From Desulfobacterales bacterium (GTDB taxonomy: Bacteria; Desulfobacterota; Desulfobacteria; Desulfobacterales; RPRI01), in contig JAGVOC010000100.1 in assembly GCA_020052975.1 (NCBI GenBank), positions 1 through 42,720 of the forward strand: a stretch of DNA of 42,720 bases, given 5' to 3'. The notes beneath the pieces were generated by a model that saw only the letters and a program-made list of their open reading frames with translations, had not been told where the DNA came from and ran no database searches. This document shows positions 26,490-34,640 of this stretch, piece by piece. Position numbers and translations under genes: made by a program. Positions within the stretch are counted from its first letter, which is position 1. Each line of letters opens with the position of its first letter.

Positions 26490-27404
26490 TTGAGTAACAA
26501 AAATAAAATCAGCCCCGGACTTCTTGACACCCCGCTTCCATTAATAAACGATCTTGAAGGAGAGAGTGTTCCGGAAGGTTTTCCATTTATCGTGGATGCC
26601 CATGTTCATCTTTTCCCTGACATGCTTTTTGATTCGGTATGGGAGTGGTTTGAAAAATACGGCTGGCCCATACGTTACAAGCTCAAAACTCCTGATATCA
26701 TAAAATTTCTTCTTTCAAGGGGAGTAACCCATATCGTTGCCCTTCATTATGCCCACAGGCCGGGTATTGCGGGAAAGCTGAACAGGTACATGGCAGAAGT
26801 CTGCCGGTTATGTCCGGCGGTCACCGGGCTTGCCACGGTCTTTCCGGGAGAGGCAGGAGCGGGAGATATTCTAAGCGAGGCATTCGGCCTCGGTCTTTCG
26901 GGTGTTAAGCTTCATTCCCATGTTCAATGCTTCGACATGGAGGGCAGGGGAATGCAGGAAGTTTACGAGACATGCGTAAGATACGACAAGCCGCTTATTA
27001 TGCATGTAGGCAGGGAGCCAAAGAGTCCGGAATATCCGTGCGACCCATATCTTCTTTGCAGTTTCGACAGGCTTGAAAGGGTTATTAAGGCTTATCCGTC
27101 GCTTAAAGTCTGCGTTCCGCATCTCGGTGCGGATGAATTCGAGGAATATAAAAGAATGACGGAAGAGAATGACAATCTCTGGCTTGACACCACAATGACT
27201 CTTGCCGATTATTTGCCTATGGGGAGCTTTCCTGAACTCAGCACAATGCGTACAGACAGGATCATATTTGGCACTGATTTTCCGAATATCCCTTATGCAT
27301 GGGACCGGGAAATTAAGAGGTTGCTGAAGATGGACCTTCCATGCGGCTCACTTGAAAAAATTCTCGGGAAAAACGCCGCCGAATTCTACTCAATTTCACC
27401 CTGA
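26490..27404 (+). CDS. Amidohydrolase-family TIM-barrel enzyme
   Basis: This metal-dependent hydrolase or decarboxylase is of the amidohydrolase-2 type (PF04909-like). The first metal ligands are in VDAHVHLFPD near residue 33; later candidates are KLHSHVQ, LIMHVG and VPHLG, and the closing Asp is in FGTDFPN near 272. The substrate is unknown. The TTG start has GGAG seven bases upstream; the frame extends to 26439 but runs into the repeat, and the nearby ATG at 26476 is out of frame. It converges with ktrA across a C-rich repeat. Confidence 0.85.
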   Translation: MSNKNKISPGLLDTPLPLINDLEGESVPEGFPFIVDAHVHLFPDMLFDSVWEWFEKYGWPIRYKLKTPDIIKFLLSRGVTHIVALHYAHRPGIAGKLNRYMAEVCRLCPAVTGLATVFPGEAGAGDILSEAFGLGLSGVKLHSHVQCFDMEGRGMQEVYETCVRYDKPLIMHVGREPKSPEYPCDPYLLCSFDRLERVIKAYPSLKVCVPHLGADEFEEYKRMTEENDNLWLDTTMTLADYLPMGSFPELSTMRTDRIIFGTDFPNIPYAWDREIKRLLKMDLPCGSLEKILGKNAAEFYSISP

Positions 27405-27473
27405 CCCCTTGCCCCTGTTTCTTTGCCCCTAAACCCTGGCCCCTGAACCCTGGCCCCTGAACCCTATACCCTC
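27398..27473 (-). repeat. G-rich tandem (family A), possible G-quadruplex
   Basis: On the minus strand there are repeated GGG/GGGG runs spaced by TTCA, CCA or TATA, for example GGGTATAGGGTTCAGGGG. At least seven G-runs fit the usual G-quadruplex pattern. The unit CCCTGGCCCCTGAA belongs to the family-A repeats. It fills the whole gap between two convergent genes and overlaps the amidohydrolase stop. Confidence 0.7.
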
Positions 27474-27478
27474 CTTAT

Positions 27479-28144
27479 TCAGCTTCCTGATTGAAGTTCC
27501 TTAATCTTAGATATATCCTGTTCTTTTCCGAGAATGATCAGCACATCGCTGTCTTTAATCAAAAATCCTGCCGGAGGCACCAGAACGAAGTTTTCGGGGA
27601 CAAGCTCTTTTATTGCAATTACATAAACATTGTACTTTGCCCTCAGGTTGAGCTCTTTTAATGTTTTACCAATAAAGGCCCGTGGCGGATCGACCTGCAG
27701 CAGATTGTAGTCTTCCGCAAGCGGGATGAAATCAAGGATGTTGGGGGTTGACAGACTCCGTGCAACCCTCACAGCCATTGCCATTTCAGGCCGGATTATC
27801 TCCGTTGCGCCGACTTTTTTCAGAATTTTGGCGTGATCATCATCCGTAGCTTTCGCGAGTATCTTTCTTATCCCCATCTCCTGCAAGTGGAGGCAAATAA
27901 GAATGCTGTTGCTGATTTTAGTTCCCGCGCTTATGATAACGCTATCCATGTCTTCAAGGCCAAGGGCATTGAGCCTCTCCTTGTCTGTTGCATCCATTAC
28001 AACGGCTTCTGTACAGTATGGATCTATTTCCTGGATCTTATTTTTATCCTGGTCAACGGCAACTACCTCATTTCCGGCTTCAAAAAGCGCTTTTGCAACG
28101 TGAAAACCGAATTTTCCAAGGCCTATTACGGCAAATCTTTTCAT
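27479..28144 (-). CDS. ktrA: KtrA-type potassium channel regulatory subunit
   Basis: This cytoplasmic RCK protein gates a Trk/Ktr potassium channel in response to bound nucleotide. The Rossmann motif GLGKFGFHVAKALFEAG is at residues 8-24, with the acidic end of the second strand in VAVDQD. The RCK_C domain spans about 135-215. At 221 residues it has one RCK unit, as in KtrA, half the size of TrkA. The ATG has GGAG seven bases upstream. It follows the channel gene by ten bases in the same operon. Confidence 0.92.
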   Translation of the reverse strand: MKRFAVIGLGKFGFHVAKALFEAGNEVVAVDQDKNKIQEIDPYCTEAVVMDATDKERLNALGLEDMDSVIISAGTKISNSILICLHLQEMGIRKILAKATDDDHAKILKKVGATEIIRPEMAMAVRVARSLSTPNILDFIPLAEDYNLLQVDPPRAFIGKTLKELNLRAKYNVYVIAIKELVPENFVLVPPAGFLIKDSDVLIILGKEQDISKIKELQSGS

Positions 28145-28154
28145 TCTTATCTCC

Positions 28155-29540
28155 TTACCCTACCATGAGATTCTCTTCGGCGTACTCAATACCTCTTGGC
28201 GCTTCGGCTGTGGTTATTACATATGAAAACGTAAGTACGCCGACTCTGCCGATCAGCATGGTTATTATTAAAAGGAATTTTCCAAGGCTGTTCATTGCGG
28301 TGGTTGCACCCATCGACAGACCGACCGTTCCGAAAGCCGATACTACTTCAAAAAGGTAAGAAACAAAACGCCCCGCGTTCTGAATTCCCTTATGCCCGAA
28401 ATGGTCAGACAGGAGAAGCAGGAAAAAAACAACCATAACAAGGGATATCGAAAGCAGAAATATCGATACACTCTTTGAAAGGCTTTCTTTTCCAAGGCTT
28501 TTCTTGAAAACATTGACCGTTGTATTACCCCTGATCCGGTTCTTTACAAGTGAAAAAAGGACGAAGAAAGTCGTTGTTTTTATTCCTCCTCCGCATGAGC
28601 CCGGGGATGCGCCGATAAACATGAGAAGAATGAGAAGGAAAGCGGCGCCATCGCTCAGTAATGACAGATCGACAGAGTTAAATCCTGCGGTGCGGCTTGA
28701 AATTGACTGAAATAGTGAGGCAAGAATGTTTTCAGTAAGGGATAATCCCTTAAGAGAGTTGTTCGGCTCCAGTAAAAGGAAAAGGAGAGTGCCGGATGCA
28801 ATAAGAATAATAGTGGTTACGAGAACGGATTTTGTCTGAACGGATATCTTTACTCTTTTACCTCTCTTTTTAACAGCATGGCTGTAGATTTCAAAAACAA
28901 CCGGGAAACCTATTCCGCCGAGCACAATGAGTCCGCAAATCGTGAAATTCAAAAGATAGGAGCCTGTGTAATTCATCATATTGTTTGTAAAAAGGGCAAA
29001 ACCGGCATTGCAGAAGGCTGAAATGGAATGAAATACAGCCATGTAAACAGCCTTTATTGCAGAGAATTCGTTTTTCCAGTGGAAAAAAAGGAATATAGCC
29101 CCGGTTCCTTCAGCAAGAAGGGTGAAAACTAATATCGATTTTATAAGCCGGTATATATCTTTCCTGGGGGTATGGGCGAACGTCTCCTGCATTGCCATTC
29201 TATGCTTAAATGATATGACTTTTCCCAGGAACTGGAACAATACGACCGAAACGGTCATTATGCCGAGACCGCCTAACTGGATAAGAACGAGTATAACTAT
29301 CTGCCCGAAAAACGTAAAATAAGCGCCTGTATCAAAAAGAGCAAGACCTGTAACACAGACGGCAGAGGTTGAAGTGAAGAGGGCATCGATAAAGGCGATA
29401 TCCCCCGAAATTGTTGAAAAAGGGAGCATGAGCAGGAATGCACCGGCCAGCATTGCGGTCATGAAACTGATCAGAAGAAAAAAAGCCGGGCTCATTCTTC
29501 TGAACCTGTTTAAAAAAGGACGCATTATTATATTGTTCAT
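28155..29540 (-). CDS. ktrB: KtrB/TrkH-type potassium transporter
   Basis: This is the membrane subunit of a Ktr/Trk potassium uptake system, with four M1-P-M2 repeats in about 461 residues. The selectivity-filter glycines are visible in STSAVCVTGLAL, ISAFCNAGFAL, SSRTAGFNSVDL and AFGTVGLSMG. The intracellular gating loop contains GASPGSCGGGIKTTT. Two start codons are possible, ATG at 29540 or 29525; neither has a clear ribosome site. The partner regulator follows by ten bases. Confidence 0.93.
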   Translation of the reverse strand: MNNIIMRPFLNRFRRMSPAFFLLISFMTAMLAGAFLLMLPFSTISGDIAFIDALFTSTSAVCVTGLALFDTGAYFTFFGQIVILVLIQLGGLGIMTVSVVLFQFLGKVISFKHRMAMQETFAHTPRKDIYRLIKSILVFTLLAEGTGAIFLFFHWKNEFSAIKAVYMAVFHSISAFCNAGFALFTNNMMNYTGSYLLNFTICGLIVLGGIGFPVVFEIYSHAVKKRGKRVKISVQTKSVLVTTIILIASGTLLFLLLEPNNSLKGLSLTENILASLFQSISSRTAGFNSVDLSLLSDGAAFLLILLMFIGASPGSCGGGIKTTTFFVLFSLVKNRIRGNTTVNVFKKSLGKESLSKSVSIFLLSISLVMVVFFLLLLSDHFGHKGIQNAGRFVSYLFEVVSAFGTVGLSMGATTAMNSLGKFLLIITMLIGRVGVLTFSYVITTAEAPRGIEYAEENLMVG

Positions 29541-29876
29541 AGAGGATATAAACGCTGTAAAGAGACCCTTAGCATAACGTCCTGTTAAAAGCCAGACCGG
29601 GAGATAGGCTCATACGAGCCGCCGGAATCAAGTTTAAAGTTGACACAAAAGCATGCCTCTGCCCCATGACTGTTTCAATGATATTACCGGCCTGTTTCTA
29701 TAGTTGATTATGCTCATATTTTCCGTACTTACTCCGGGAGCGCTTTGTTTGTCAATTTCATTCCATTCCTCAAGCAATTTCCTGAAGTCTTAAAATATTG
29801 GCATGTTACGGTACTTGAGACCGGAGTCCAATTCACGTTCGACCATTTCAGGGAAGTTACCTCCGCTCCCGGACGT
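29541..29876. other. Region upstream of ktrB without a convincing gene
   Basis: This must hold the minus-strand ktrB promoter. A compact hairpin, CCGG...GGCTC-ATAC-GAGCC-G-CCGG, lies at about 29597-29624 in the ktrB leader and could be regulatory. I found no match to a known riboswitch. Overlapping open frames at 29729-30073 show no recognisable protein and cross two different repeats, so I do not call them. Confidence 0.5.
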
Positions 29877-30190
29877 GAACGATCCAGCGCCCGTCTTCTA
29901 ACTGGTGTACCGAAATGCTTGTCCCCTAATTGGTGTCCATCCGGAAACCAATTTTGGACACATGTGAGTTTCCAATTCGGAAATAGGCAATTTTGGGCAA
30001 GCTCAAGGAAATCAAGGGATTGCGCGGAGACATACACATAGTATGTCGCACAAGAAATCCCGCAGATTGACACAGAGATCGCACAAAAGAGCCATTTCCG
30101 GATGGAAACTAATTGGGATCAGGTAAAAATTATTCTTGATTTCCGCAGCAAACAATATCATAAAAGGTGTAAAATTCAATAGTGTTTTCC
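29877..30190. repeat. Direct repeat copy A, interrupted by MITE-like element
   Basis: The outer parts, 29877-29927 (AACGATCCAGCGCCCGTC...) and 30115-30190 (GGGATCAGG...AATAGTGTTTTCC), match 31751-31880 as one continuous sequence. Copy A is therefore split by an insertion, and copy B preserves the empty site. The two copies flank the HD/HD-GYP gene. Confidence 0.8.
29928..30114. mobile_element. MITE-like palindromic element, 187 bp
   Basis: The ends AATTGGTGTCCATCCGGAAA and TTTCCGGATGGAAACTAATT are near-perfect inverted repeats. CTAATT stands on both sides as a likely target duplication. The uninterrupted sequence exists at about 31790-31815. An inner hairpin GACATAC-ACATA-GTATGTC lies near 30030. 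There is no coding capacity. A 51-bp piece of the same element is at 6605-6655. Confidence 0.8.
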
Positions 30191-30267
30191 GTTTATTACA
30201 AACGACTGGAGAATAGAATGCATTATCGGCTGTTTTCTTTAATCGTTTCTGCTTTCTCTCCCTTTCT

Positions 30268-30310
30268 CTCTCAGCATAGGACCTTAAGGTCATCGCAGAG
30301 GTTTTTATGC
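30268..30310. repeat. Nested palindrome CAGCATA...TATGCTG
   Basis: CAGCATA and TATGCTG enclose a second palindrome, GACCTTAAGGTC. It stands between the MITE-like element and the attC-like half-site before the HD gene. The rest of 30191-30400 shows no gene. Confidence 0.4.
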
Positions 30311-30405
30311 TGATTCGCATAATACGCCTTGATAAATTATTCCAAAAGACGCAACATTCTAATTTTTATAGATATATCGCTGAAATAATTGCCGCAGCGG
30401 CCTCG

Positions 30406-30470
30406 GTTTATACGGACTGAAAACTGAAAATCAGCATCTTATGCGGATTAATCTAAACATTGTAGCTGGA
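30406..30470 (+). other. attC-like 3' half-site before the HD gene
   Basis: GGACTGAAAACTGAAAATCA, then GCATCTTATGCGGATTAATC and TAAACATTGTAGC. This is one of four copies of a ~60-bp block, the others at 32728, 33660 and 34708. In this copy the final core is damaged (GTAGCTG where GTTRRRY is expected) and no matching left half is seen, so it is probably a relic. Confidence 0.6.
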
Positions 30471-30492
30471 AAAATCTTTTCAGGAGAACGAT

Positions 30493-31752
30493 ATGCAGCG
30501 AAACATTACCGTTAATTTAGGGAATCTGGTTCTTTCACTTTCCGATGCCATGGATTTGGCCAGCCCTTCATTGATACAGCATCAACAAAGAACAGCCTTT
30601 GTTGTGTGGGAAATGGGGAAAGCCGCAAGACTTTCAAACGAGAGACTGGAAAAAATTTTTATAGCAGCGCTGCTTCATGATATCGGCGCCTTTTCATTGG
30701 AAGAAAAAATCTTTCTTCGGAATTCTGAAGTCGATAATGTCGAAGAACATTGCATTCGTGGCGAACTTTTGCTCAATAATATACCTTGGCTAAAGGACTC
30801 GGCAAAAATCATCAGATTTCACCACAAAGGGTGGAAGCACTGGGGAGAGTCAATTGAAATTCCAGTTGTTTTTGAGTCGCAGTTGTTATTTCTTGCGGAT
30901 TATCTCGAACGCGCAATAAAACGTGATCAATACATTCTTCATCAATATGAAGATATTATCTCAAAAATAAAATCTTTGTCCGGATCTTCATTGCATCCTC
31001 AAGTTGTTGATCTTTTCATCTCGGTATCTCATAGCGAAGAATTTTGGCTGGATCTTGTTTCCCCCCGATTGTATTCTCTTTTGCTTAATGAAGGTCCTTT
31101 CAGAAAAATAGAAATAGACTATCCGGATATTTTTATAATAGCCGAGCTTTTTCGAAATATAATTGATTTCCGGTCCCGTTTTACTTCAACTCATTCTTCA
31201 GGTGTTGCTGCATCTGCATGCATGTTGGCAAGAATTTTTGGACTTACTGACACAGAAATAGGGCTTATGGAAGTTGCAGGCAATCTGCACGATATAGGGA
31301 AGTTGGCAATTCCCAACAGCATTCTGGATAAACCCGGAACCCTTACAAAAGAAGAGATGTCCGTTATGAAATCGCATACTTATTATACTTATTCTTTGAT
31401 TAATAGTATCGGGGGACTTAAACACATTGCGGAATGGGGTGCGTATCACCATGAAAGACTTGACGGTTCCGGATATCCCTTTCATTGCGTTGCCTCAGAG
31501 CTGAGTACCGGAGCACGAATAATGATGGTTGCGGATATGTTTACCGCGCTGGCTGAGGACCGGCCATATAGAAAAGGGATGTCAAAAGAAAATATTATTC
31601 AAATTATAAAACAGTTTTCTGATCGCAGCCTTTTGGATACCAGAATAGTTAATCTCCTTTTTGAGAATTACAACGAGATTTTTCCCTATGTAGCTGAAAA
31701 ACAGGCTGTCGCCAGAGACTTCTACGAAAAGCAATTTTCTTTTATTCATTAA
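30493..31752 (+). CDS. Protein with HD domain and HD-GYP domain
   Basis: This is a probable cyclic-di-GMP phosphodiesterase or a signalling relative. The first HD-type domain is at about 20-180 (AALLHDIGAF near 60, RFHHKGWKHWG). The second, at about 235-400, has the HD-GYP hallmarks LHDIGKLAIP (His266-Asp267) and HHERLDGSGYP (319-329). It lacks a receiver or membrane segment. The ATG has AGGAG seven bases upstream. It sits between two direct repeats, and its stop codon is the first triplet of copy B, so the unit may have moved as a block. It does not show the matched cores seen in the four cassettes to its right. Activity is inferred from the intact metal ligands. Confidence 0.87.
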   Translation: MQRNITVNLGNLVLSLSDAMDLASPSLIQHQQRTAFVVWEMGKAARLSNERLEKIFIAALLHDIGAFSLEEKIFLRNSEVDNVEEHCIRGELLLNNIPWLKDSAKIIRFHHKGWKHWGESIEIPVVFESQLLFLADYLERAIKRDQYILHQYEDIISKIKSLSGSSLHPQVVDLFISVSHSEEFWLDLVSPRLYSLLLNEGPFRKIEIDYPDIFIIAELFRNIIDFRSRFTSTHSSGVAASACMLARIFGLTDTEIGLMEVAGNLHDIGKLAIPNSILDKPGTLTKEEMSVMKSHTYYTYSLINSIGGLKHIAEWGAYHHERLDGSGYPFHCVASELSTGARIMMVADMFTALAEDRPYRKGMSKENIIQIIKQFSDRSLLDTRIVNLLFENYNEIFPYVAEKQAVARDFYEKQFSFIH

Positions 31753-31880
31753 CGATCCGGCGCCCGCCTTTTAACTGGTGTACCGGCATGCTCGTTCCTT
31801 AATTTGGGATCAGGTGTAAATTTATTCTTGATTTTAGCGGCAACAATATCATAAAGGTGGAAAATTCAATAGTGTTTTCC
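31751..31880. repeat. Direct repeat copy B, uninterrupted
   Basis: It begins at the HD-gene stop codon (TTAACGATCCGGCGCCCGCC) and runs to AATAGTGTTTTCC. It is collinear with copy A except for the 187-bp insertion there, so this is the empty site. Confidence 0.8.
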
Positions 31881-31890
31881 ATGCTTTATT

Positions 31891-31940
31891 GATAACATGA
31901 AAATATACAAAAAACTTTTTGTTTATTTTCAATGTTAGGA
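31891..31940 (+). other. Short attC-like palindrome before the NERD gene
   Basis: TGATAAC...GTTAGGA enclose a stem: AACAT-GAAAATA pairs with TATTTTC-A-ATGTT, leaving one extrahelical A, and an inner CAAAA pairs with TTTTG. A small AT-rich stem with unpaired bases between two core sites is what an attC looks like. The right core also supplies AGGA of the NERD ribosome site. Confidence 0.65.
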
Positions 31941-31951
31941 GTTTTCTCTCG

Positions 31952-32650
31952 ATGTCGATGAGGTCGTTGATCAAAGGCTGGTTTGGAGAAGTGCAGGGCA
32001 CTCTCGCCAAGAAGATGTTCTTGGATGGTGACATCTACATTGATGTCAACAACGTCACCATCCCGACATCAAATGGCACGACCCAGATCGACCACGTGAT
32101 CGTTTCTCGATATGGGGTTTTCGTGGTCGAAACGAAGAACATAGATGGGTGGATATTCGGTGACGAGAAAAGCCCCCAATGGACGCAAAGCCTATTCGGC
32201 AAGAAGTACAAGTTCCAGAATCCGCTCCGACAGAACTACCGGCATATCAAGGCTCTATCAGACTTTCTCGGTATTAAGATCGACAGGTTTTTCTCCGTCG
32301 TGATGTTCTGGGGTGAGTGCGAGTTCAAAACCCCAATGCCTCCGAACGTGATGGATCGAGGGTACTCCGGATACATCGAGAGCCATATAGCGGTTTTATT
32401 CTCCGATCATGAAGTCCAGGAAATTGTTACCGCAATCAAAAGCGGTATGTTGCCAAAGAGTCGGGCTACCCACCGTCAGCATATCGGGTCGCTGAAGGAG
32501 CGCCTTTCGAGCAGTATTACTTGCCCTAAGTGCGGTAGCGCACTGGTAGTTCGCACGGCAAAGTCTGGTGCTTACGCAGGATCTCAGTTCTACGGTTGCA
32601 CAAAATTTCCAACGTGTCGGTATGTCGGGAAGATTGAAACCAACTCCTAA
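31952..32650 (+). CDS. NERD-domain nuclease-like protein with C4 zinc finger
   Basis: An N-terminal NERD domain (about 10-120) belongs to the PD-(D/E)xK-like nuclease group. The putative catalytic residues lie in TQIDHVIVSRYGVFVVETKN (the Asp, and the Glu-x-Lys). A C-terminal topoisomerase-type zinc ribbon (about 188-230) has CPKCG and CTKFPTC and should bind DNA. The ATG at 31952 has AGGAG ten bases upstream, partly inside the attC core; a second ATG is six bases on. The gene is the first cassette. Codon use and GC look higher than in the host genes around it, by eye. NERD proteins occur in defence islands, but a role here is inference. Confidence 0.88.
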   Translation: MSMRSLIKGWFGEVQGTLAKKMFLDGDIYIDVNNVTIPTSNGTTQIDHVIVSRYGVFVVETKNIDGWIFGDEKSPQWTQSLFGKKYKFQNPLRQNYRHIKALSDFLGIKIDRFFSVVMFWGECEFKTPMPPNVMDRGYSGYIESHIAVLFSDHEVQEIVTAIKSGMLPKSRATHRQHIGSLKERLSSSITCPKCGSALVVRTAKSGAYAGSQFYGCTKFPTCRYVGKIETNS

Positions 32651-32787
32651 CATGTCGTCAAGCGGACGCCGGGAAGTTCATCGGCTCTTCGGGAAACACA
32701 ACAGGCGATACCGCTTACGTCGATCTTTATATGGGCTGAAAACCGAAAATCCGCGGCTTATGCGGATCAACCTAAAAATTGTTAAAA
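32645..32787 (+). other. attC-like site 1 (NERD/NYN)
   Basis: The left end TCCTAACATGTCGTCAAGCG overlaps the NERD stop. An internal stem, CGT-C-AAGCGG with CCGCTTACG, leaves one unpaired C, like the extrahelical base of attC. The conserved 3' block from 32728 ends in GTTAAAA at 32781. A second possible right core (TTTATAT) stands at the start of the block, so the exact boundary is open. Confidence 0.65.
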
Positions 32788-32800
32788 AACTGGAGTCATA

Positions 32801-33607
32801 ATGGTAGCCTCACGACTAGTCGCAAAAATTGAATCGGAAGAACCAACGCTTCGTTTGGCAGTTTTAATTGACGCTGACAATGCTCAAGCTGCTGTTATTG
32901 AAGGTCTTCTTGCAGAGATCGCACGATTTGGAGAAGCCACTGTGAAGCGCATATATGGCGATTTCACTGCTCCGACGAGTGCCTCATGGAAGAAAGTGTT
33001 GCAGCGATACGCTATCAAGCCGGTTCATCAGTTTTCGTACACAACCGGAAAGAACGCCACAGACAGCACGATGATTATAGATGCAATGGACTTGCTATAC
33101 ACCCGAAAATTTGATGGTTTCTGCCTGATCACAAGCGACAGTGACTTCACAGGTCTTGCGATGCGATTGCGTGAGGAGGGACTCACGGTTCTTGGATTTG
33201 GTGAAAAGAAAACACCTACGGCGTTCCGCAATGCCTGCCACAAGTTTGTGTTTACTGAAGTCCTTCGTCCAGACACCGAAGCCGCGCCTGTTGGTCTGCC
33301 GCCAAAAGTTGAGAGTGAGCAAAAGTCCGCGCCAACTCAGATACCTGCCGAAACAACAGAGCCAAAACTTAAATTCCCTAAAAAATTTGTCCTAACTGCA
33401 CTTGAGCAGTCAACTGACGACACTGGATGGGCACAACTTGGCACCTTCGGGAGCTACCTTACCAAGCTACAACCCGACTTTGACTCCAGGCTATACGGCT
33501 ACAAAAAGCTCTCTGATCTCGTCAAAGCAAAGGCAGATCTCTTCGTGACAGAAGAACGGCAAGCATCAGGTTCAAATCAGAAGGTTTTATACCTACGTGC
33601 AAAATAG
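32801..33607 (+). CDS. NYN-domain protein with C-terminal LOTUS/OST-HTH domain
   Basis: The NYN (PIN-like, LabA/DUF88) domain covers about residues 18-155. Its acidic residues are in VLIDADNAQ, NATDSTMIIDAMDL and ITSDSDFTGLAMRL, the usual metal-binding set of an RNase. The OST-HTH/LOTUS domain at about 198-265 (FVLTALEQSTDDTGWAQLGT, RLYGYKKLSDLVKA) is an RNA-binding winged helix. The 268 residues match the common bacterial NYN-LOTUS layout. The ATG has GGAG seven bases upstream. It is the second cassette. The target RNA is unknown. Confidence 0.92.
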   Translation: MVASRLVAKIESEEPTLRLAVLIDADNAQAAVIEGLLAEIARFGEATVKRIYGDFTAPTSASWKKVLQRYAIKPVHQFSYTTGKNATDSTMIIDAMDLLYTRKFDGFCLITSDSDFTGLAMRLREEGLTVLGFGEKKTPTAFRNACHKFVFTEVLRPDTEAAPVGLPPKVESEQKSAPTQIPAETTEPKLKFPKKFVLTALEQSTDDTGWAQLGTFGSYLTKLQPDFDSRLYGYKKLSDLVKAKADLFVTEERQASGSNQKVLYLRAK

Positions 33608-33609
33608 CT

Positions 33610-33724
33610 TTCTAACCCGGCAGTCAACACGGACGCTGCGCAACGCCGGTTACTTCTACATTATACGGGCCGAAAACTGAAATTCCGCGTCGTCTTATGC
33701 GGATCAATCTTAACATTGTTAGCC
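33610..33724 (+). other. attC-like site 2 (NYN/Mrr)
   Basis: The left core is TTCTAAC, three bases after the NYN stop. An inner stem pairs TAAC-C-CGGC with GCCGGTTA and leaves one extra C. GTCAACACGGACGCTGCGC resembles the left half of known attC sites. The conserved 3' block ends in GTTAGCC at 33718, nearest the Mrr start. Confidence 0.7.
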
Positions 33725-33740
33725 CATGAAAGGAAATAGC

Positions 33741-34640
33741 ATGGTGAAAGAGAAATTATCAAGGTCGCGTGAGTTAGCCGCTAAGGTCATTTATGCCGCT
33801 CTTCAAATTCTGAAGGAGAAAGGTGGTCAGGCACCAGGCCGCGACGTCGTTGCAGAAGTCGAGAAGCGGGTCCCACTTGACGAGTGGGCCAGAGCGACGT
33901 ATGAAAAATCTGGTTACGTACGCTGGCAGTCCATCCTGCATTTTTTCAGCATTGACTGCATCAAGGCTGGATACCTTGTCAAAAAGAAGGGTGTCTGGTA
34001 CCTGACTCCAGAAGGTGAAACCGCCCTAAAGCTCGGGGACACGGGTTTGCTCAAAGCGGCAGTTGCTGCATACCGGAAATGGAAGGACGAAAACCGACCT
34101 CCAGAGGATGCCGAAGATCAAGATGTAAGTGAAGAGGGCCAGCAGAGTCAGGAAGCTACAATCCATGAGATCGAGCAGTTGGCGATCGAAGGCCTAAATA
34201 AGGAGATCGACCAAAAAAACCCCTATGAATTCCAGGAGTTGGTTGCTGCACTCCTTCGCGGGATGGGCTATTACACACCCTTTGTGGCGCCCCAAGGAAA
34301 AGATGGTGGCATTGACGTGATTGCGTATCGGGATCCTCTTGGAACCGTATCACCGCGCATTAAAGTTCAGATAAAACATCGTGGTGCGGCAGCTTCCGTT
34401 CAGGAGGTGCGTCAACTGATGGGCTTGCTCCAGAAAGATGGGGATGTTGGAATGTTCGTATCATCAGGTGGGTTTACTCCTGACGCAAAGAGTACTGCTC
34501 GTGGATCCCACGTCCATGTGGAGCTCATCGACCTAGACCGGTTTATCGCGCTGTGGCAAGAATTCTATCCGAAGCTCACGGATGAAGACAAAGGTCTCCT
34601 GGCGCTCGTGCCGATTTACTTCTACGCACCGTCAGGTTAG
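33741..34640 (+). CDS. Mrr-type restriction endonuclease
   Basis: The N-terminal Mrr_N winged-helix domain (about 8-105; YVRWQSILHFFSIDCIKAGY) probably reads DNA. An acidic linker follows, then the Mrr catalytic domain (about 150-275) with the PD-(D/E)xK core: Asp in GKDGGIDVIAY and QIK in IKVQIKHR. Mrr enzymes cut methylated or otherwise modified DNA and act without a methylase; none is encoded nearby. I chose the ATG at 33741, seven bases after AAAGGA; an ATG at 33726 directly after the attC core has no ribosome site. It is the third cassette and looks GC-richer than the genes outside the array. Confidence 0.92.
   Translation: MVKEKLSRSRELAAKVIYAALQILKEKGGQAPGRDVVAEVEKRVPLDEWARATYEKSGYVRWQSILHFFSIDCIKAGYLVKKKGVWYLTPEGETALKLGDTGLLKAAVAAYRKWKDENRPPEDAEDQDVSEEGQQSQEATIHEIEQLAIEGLNKEIDQKNPYEFQELVAALLRGMGYYTPFVAPQGKDGGIDVIAYRDPLGTVSPRIKVQIKHRGAAASVQEVRQLMGLLQKDGDVGMFVSSGGFTPDAKSTARGSHVHVELIDLDRFIALWQEFYPKLTDEDKGLLALVPIYFYAPSG

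Noticed and set aside
29597..29624. c-di-AMP (ydaO) riboswitch before the Ktr genes
   Set aside because: Expected from Ktr regulation in other bacteria, but only one short hairpin is visible and the conserved ydaO sequence elements are not.
29729..30320. Overlapping open frames on both strands upstream of the HD gene
   Set aside because: They run through the MITE-like element and the split direct repeat, and show no protein family or ribosome site.
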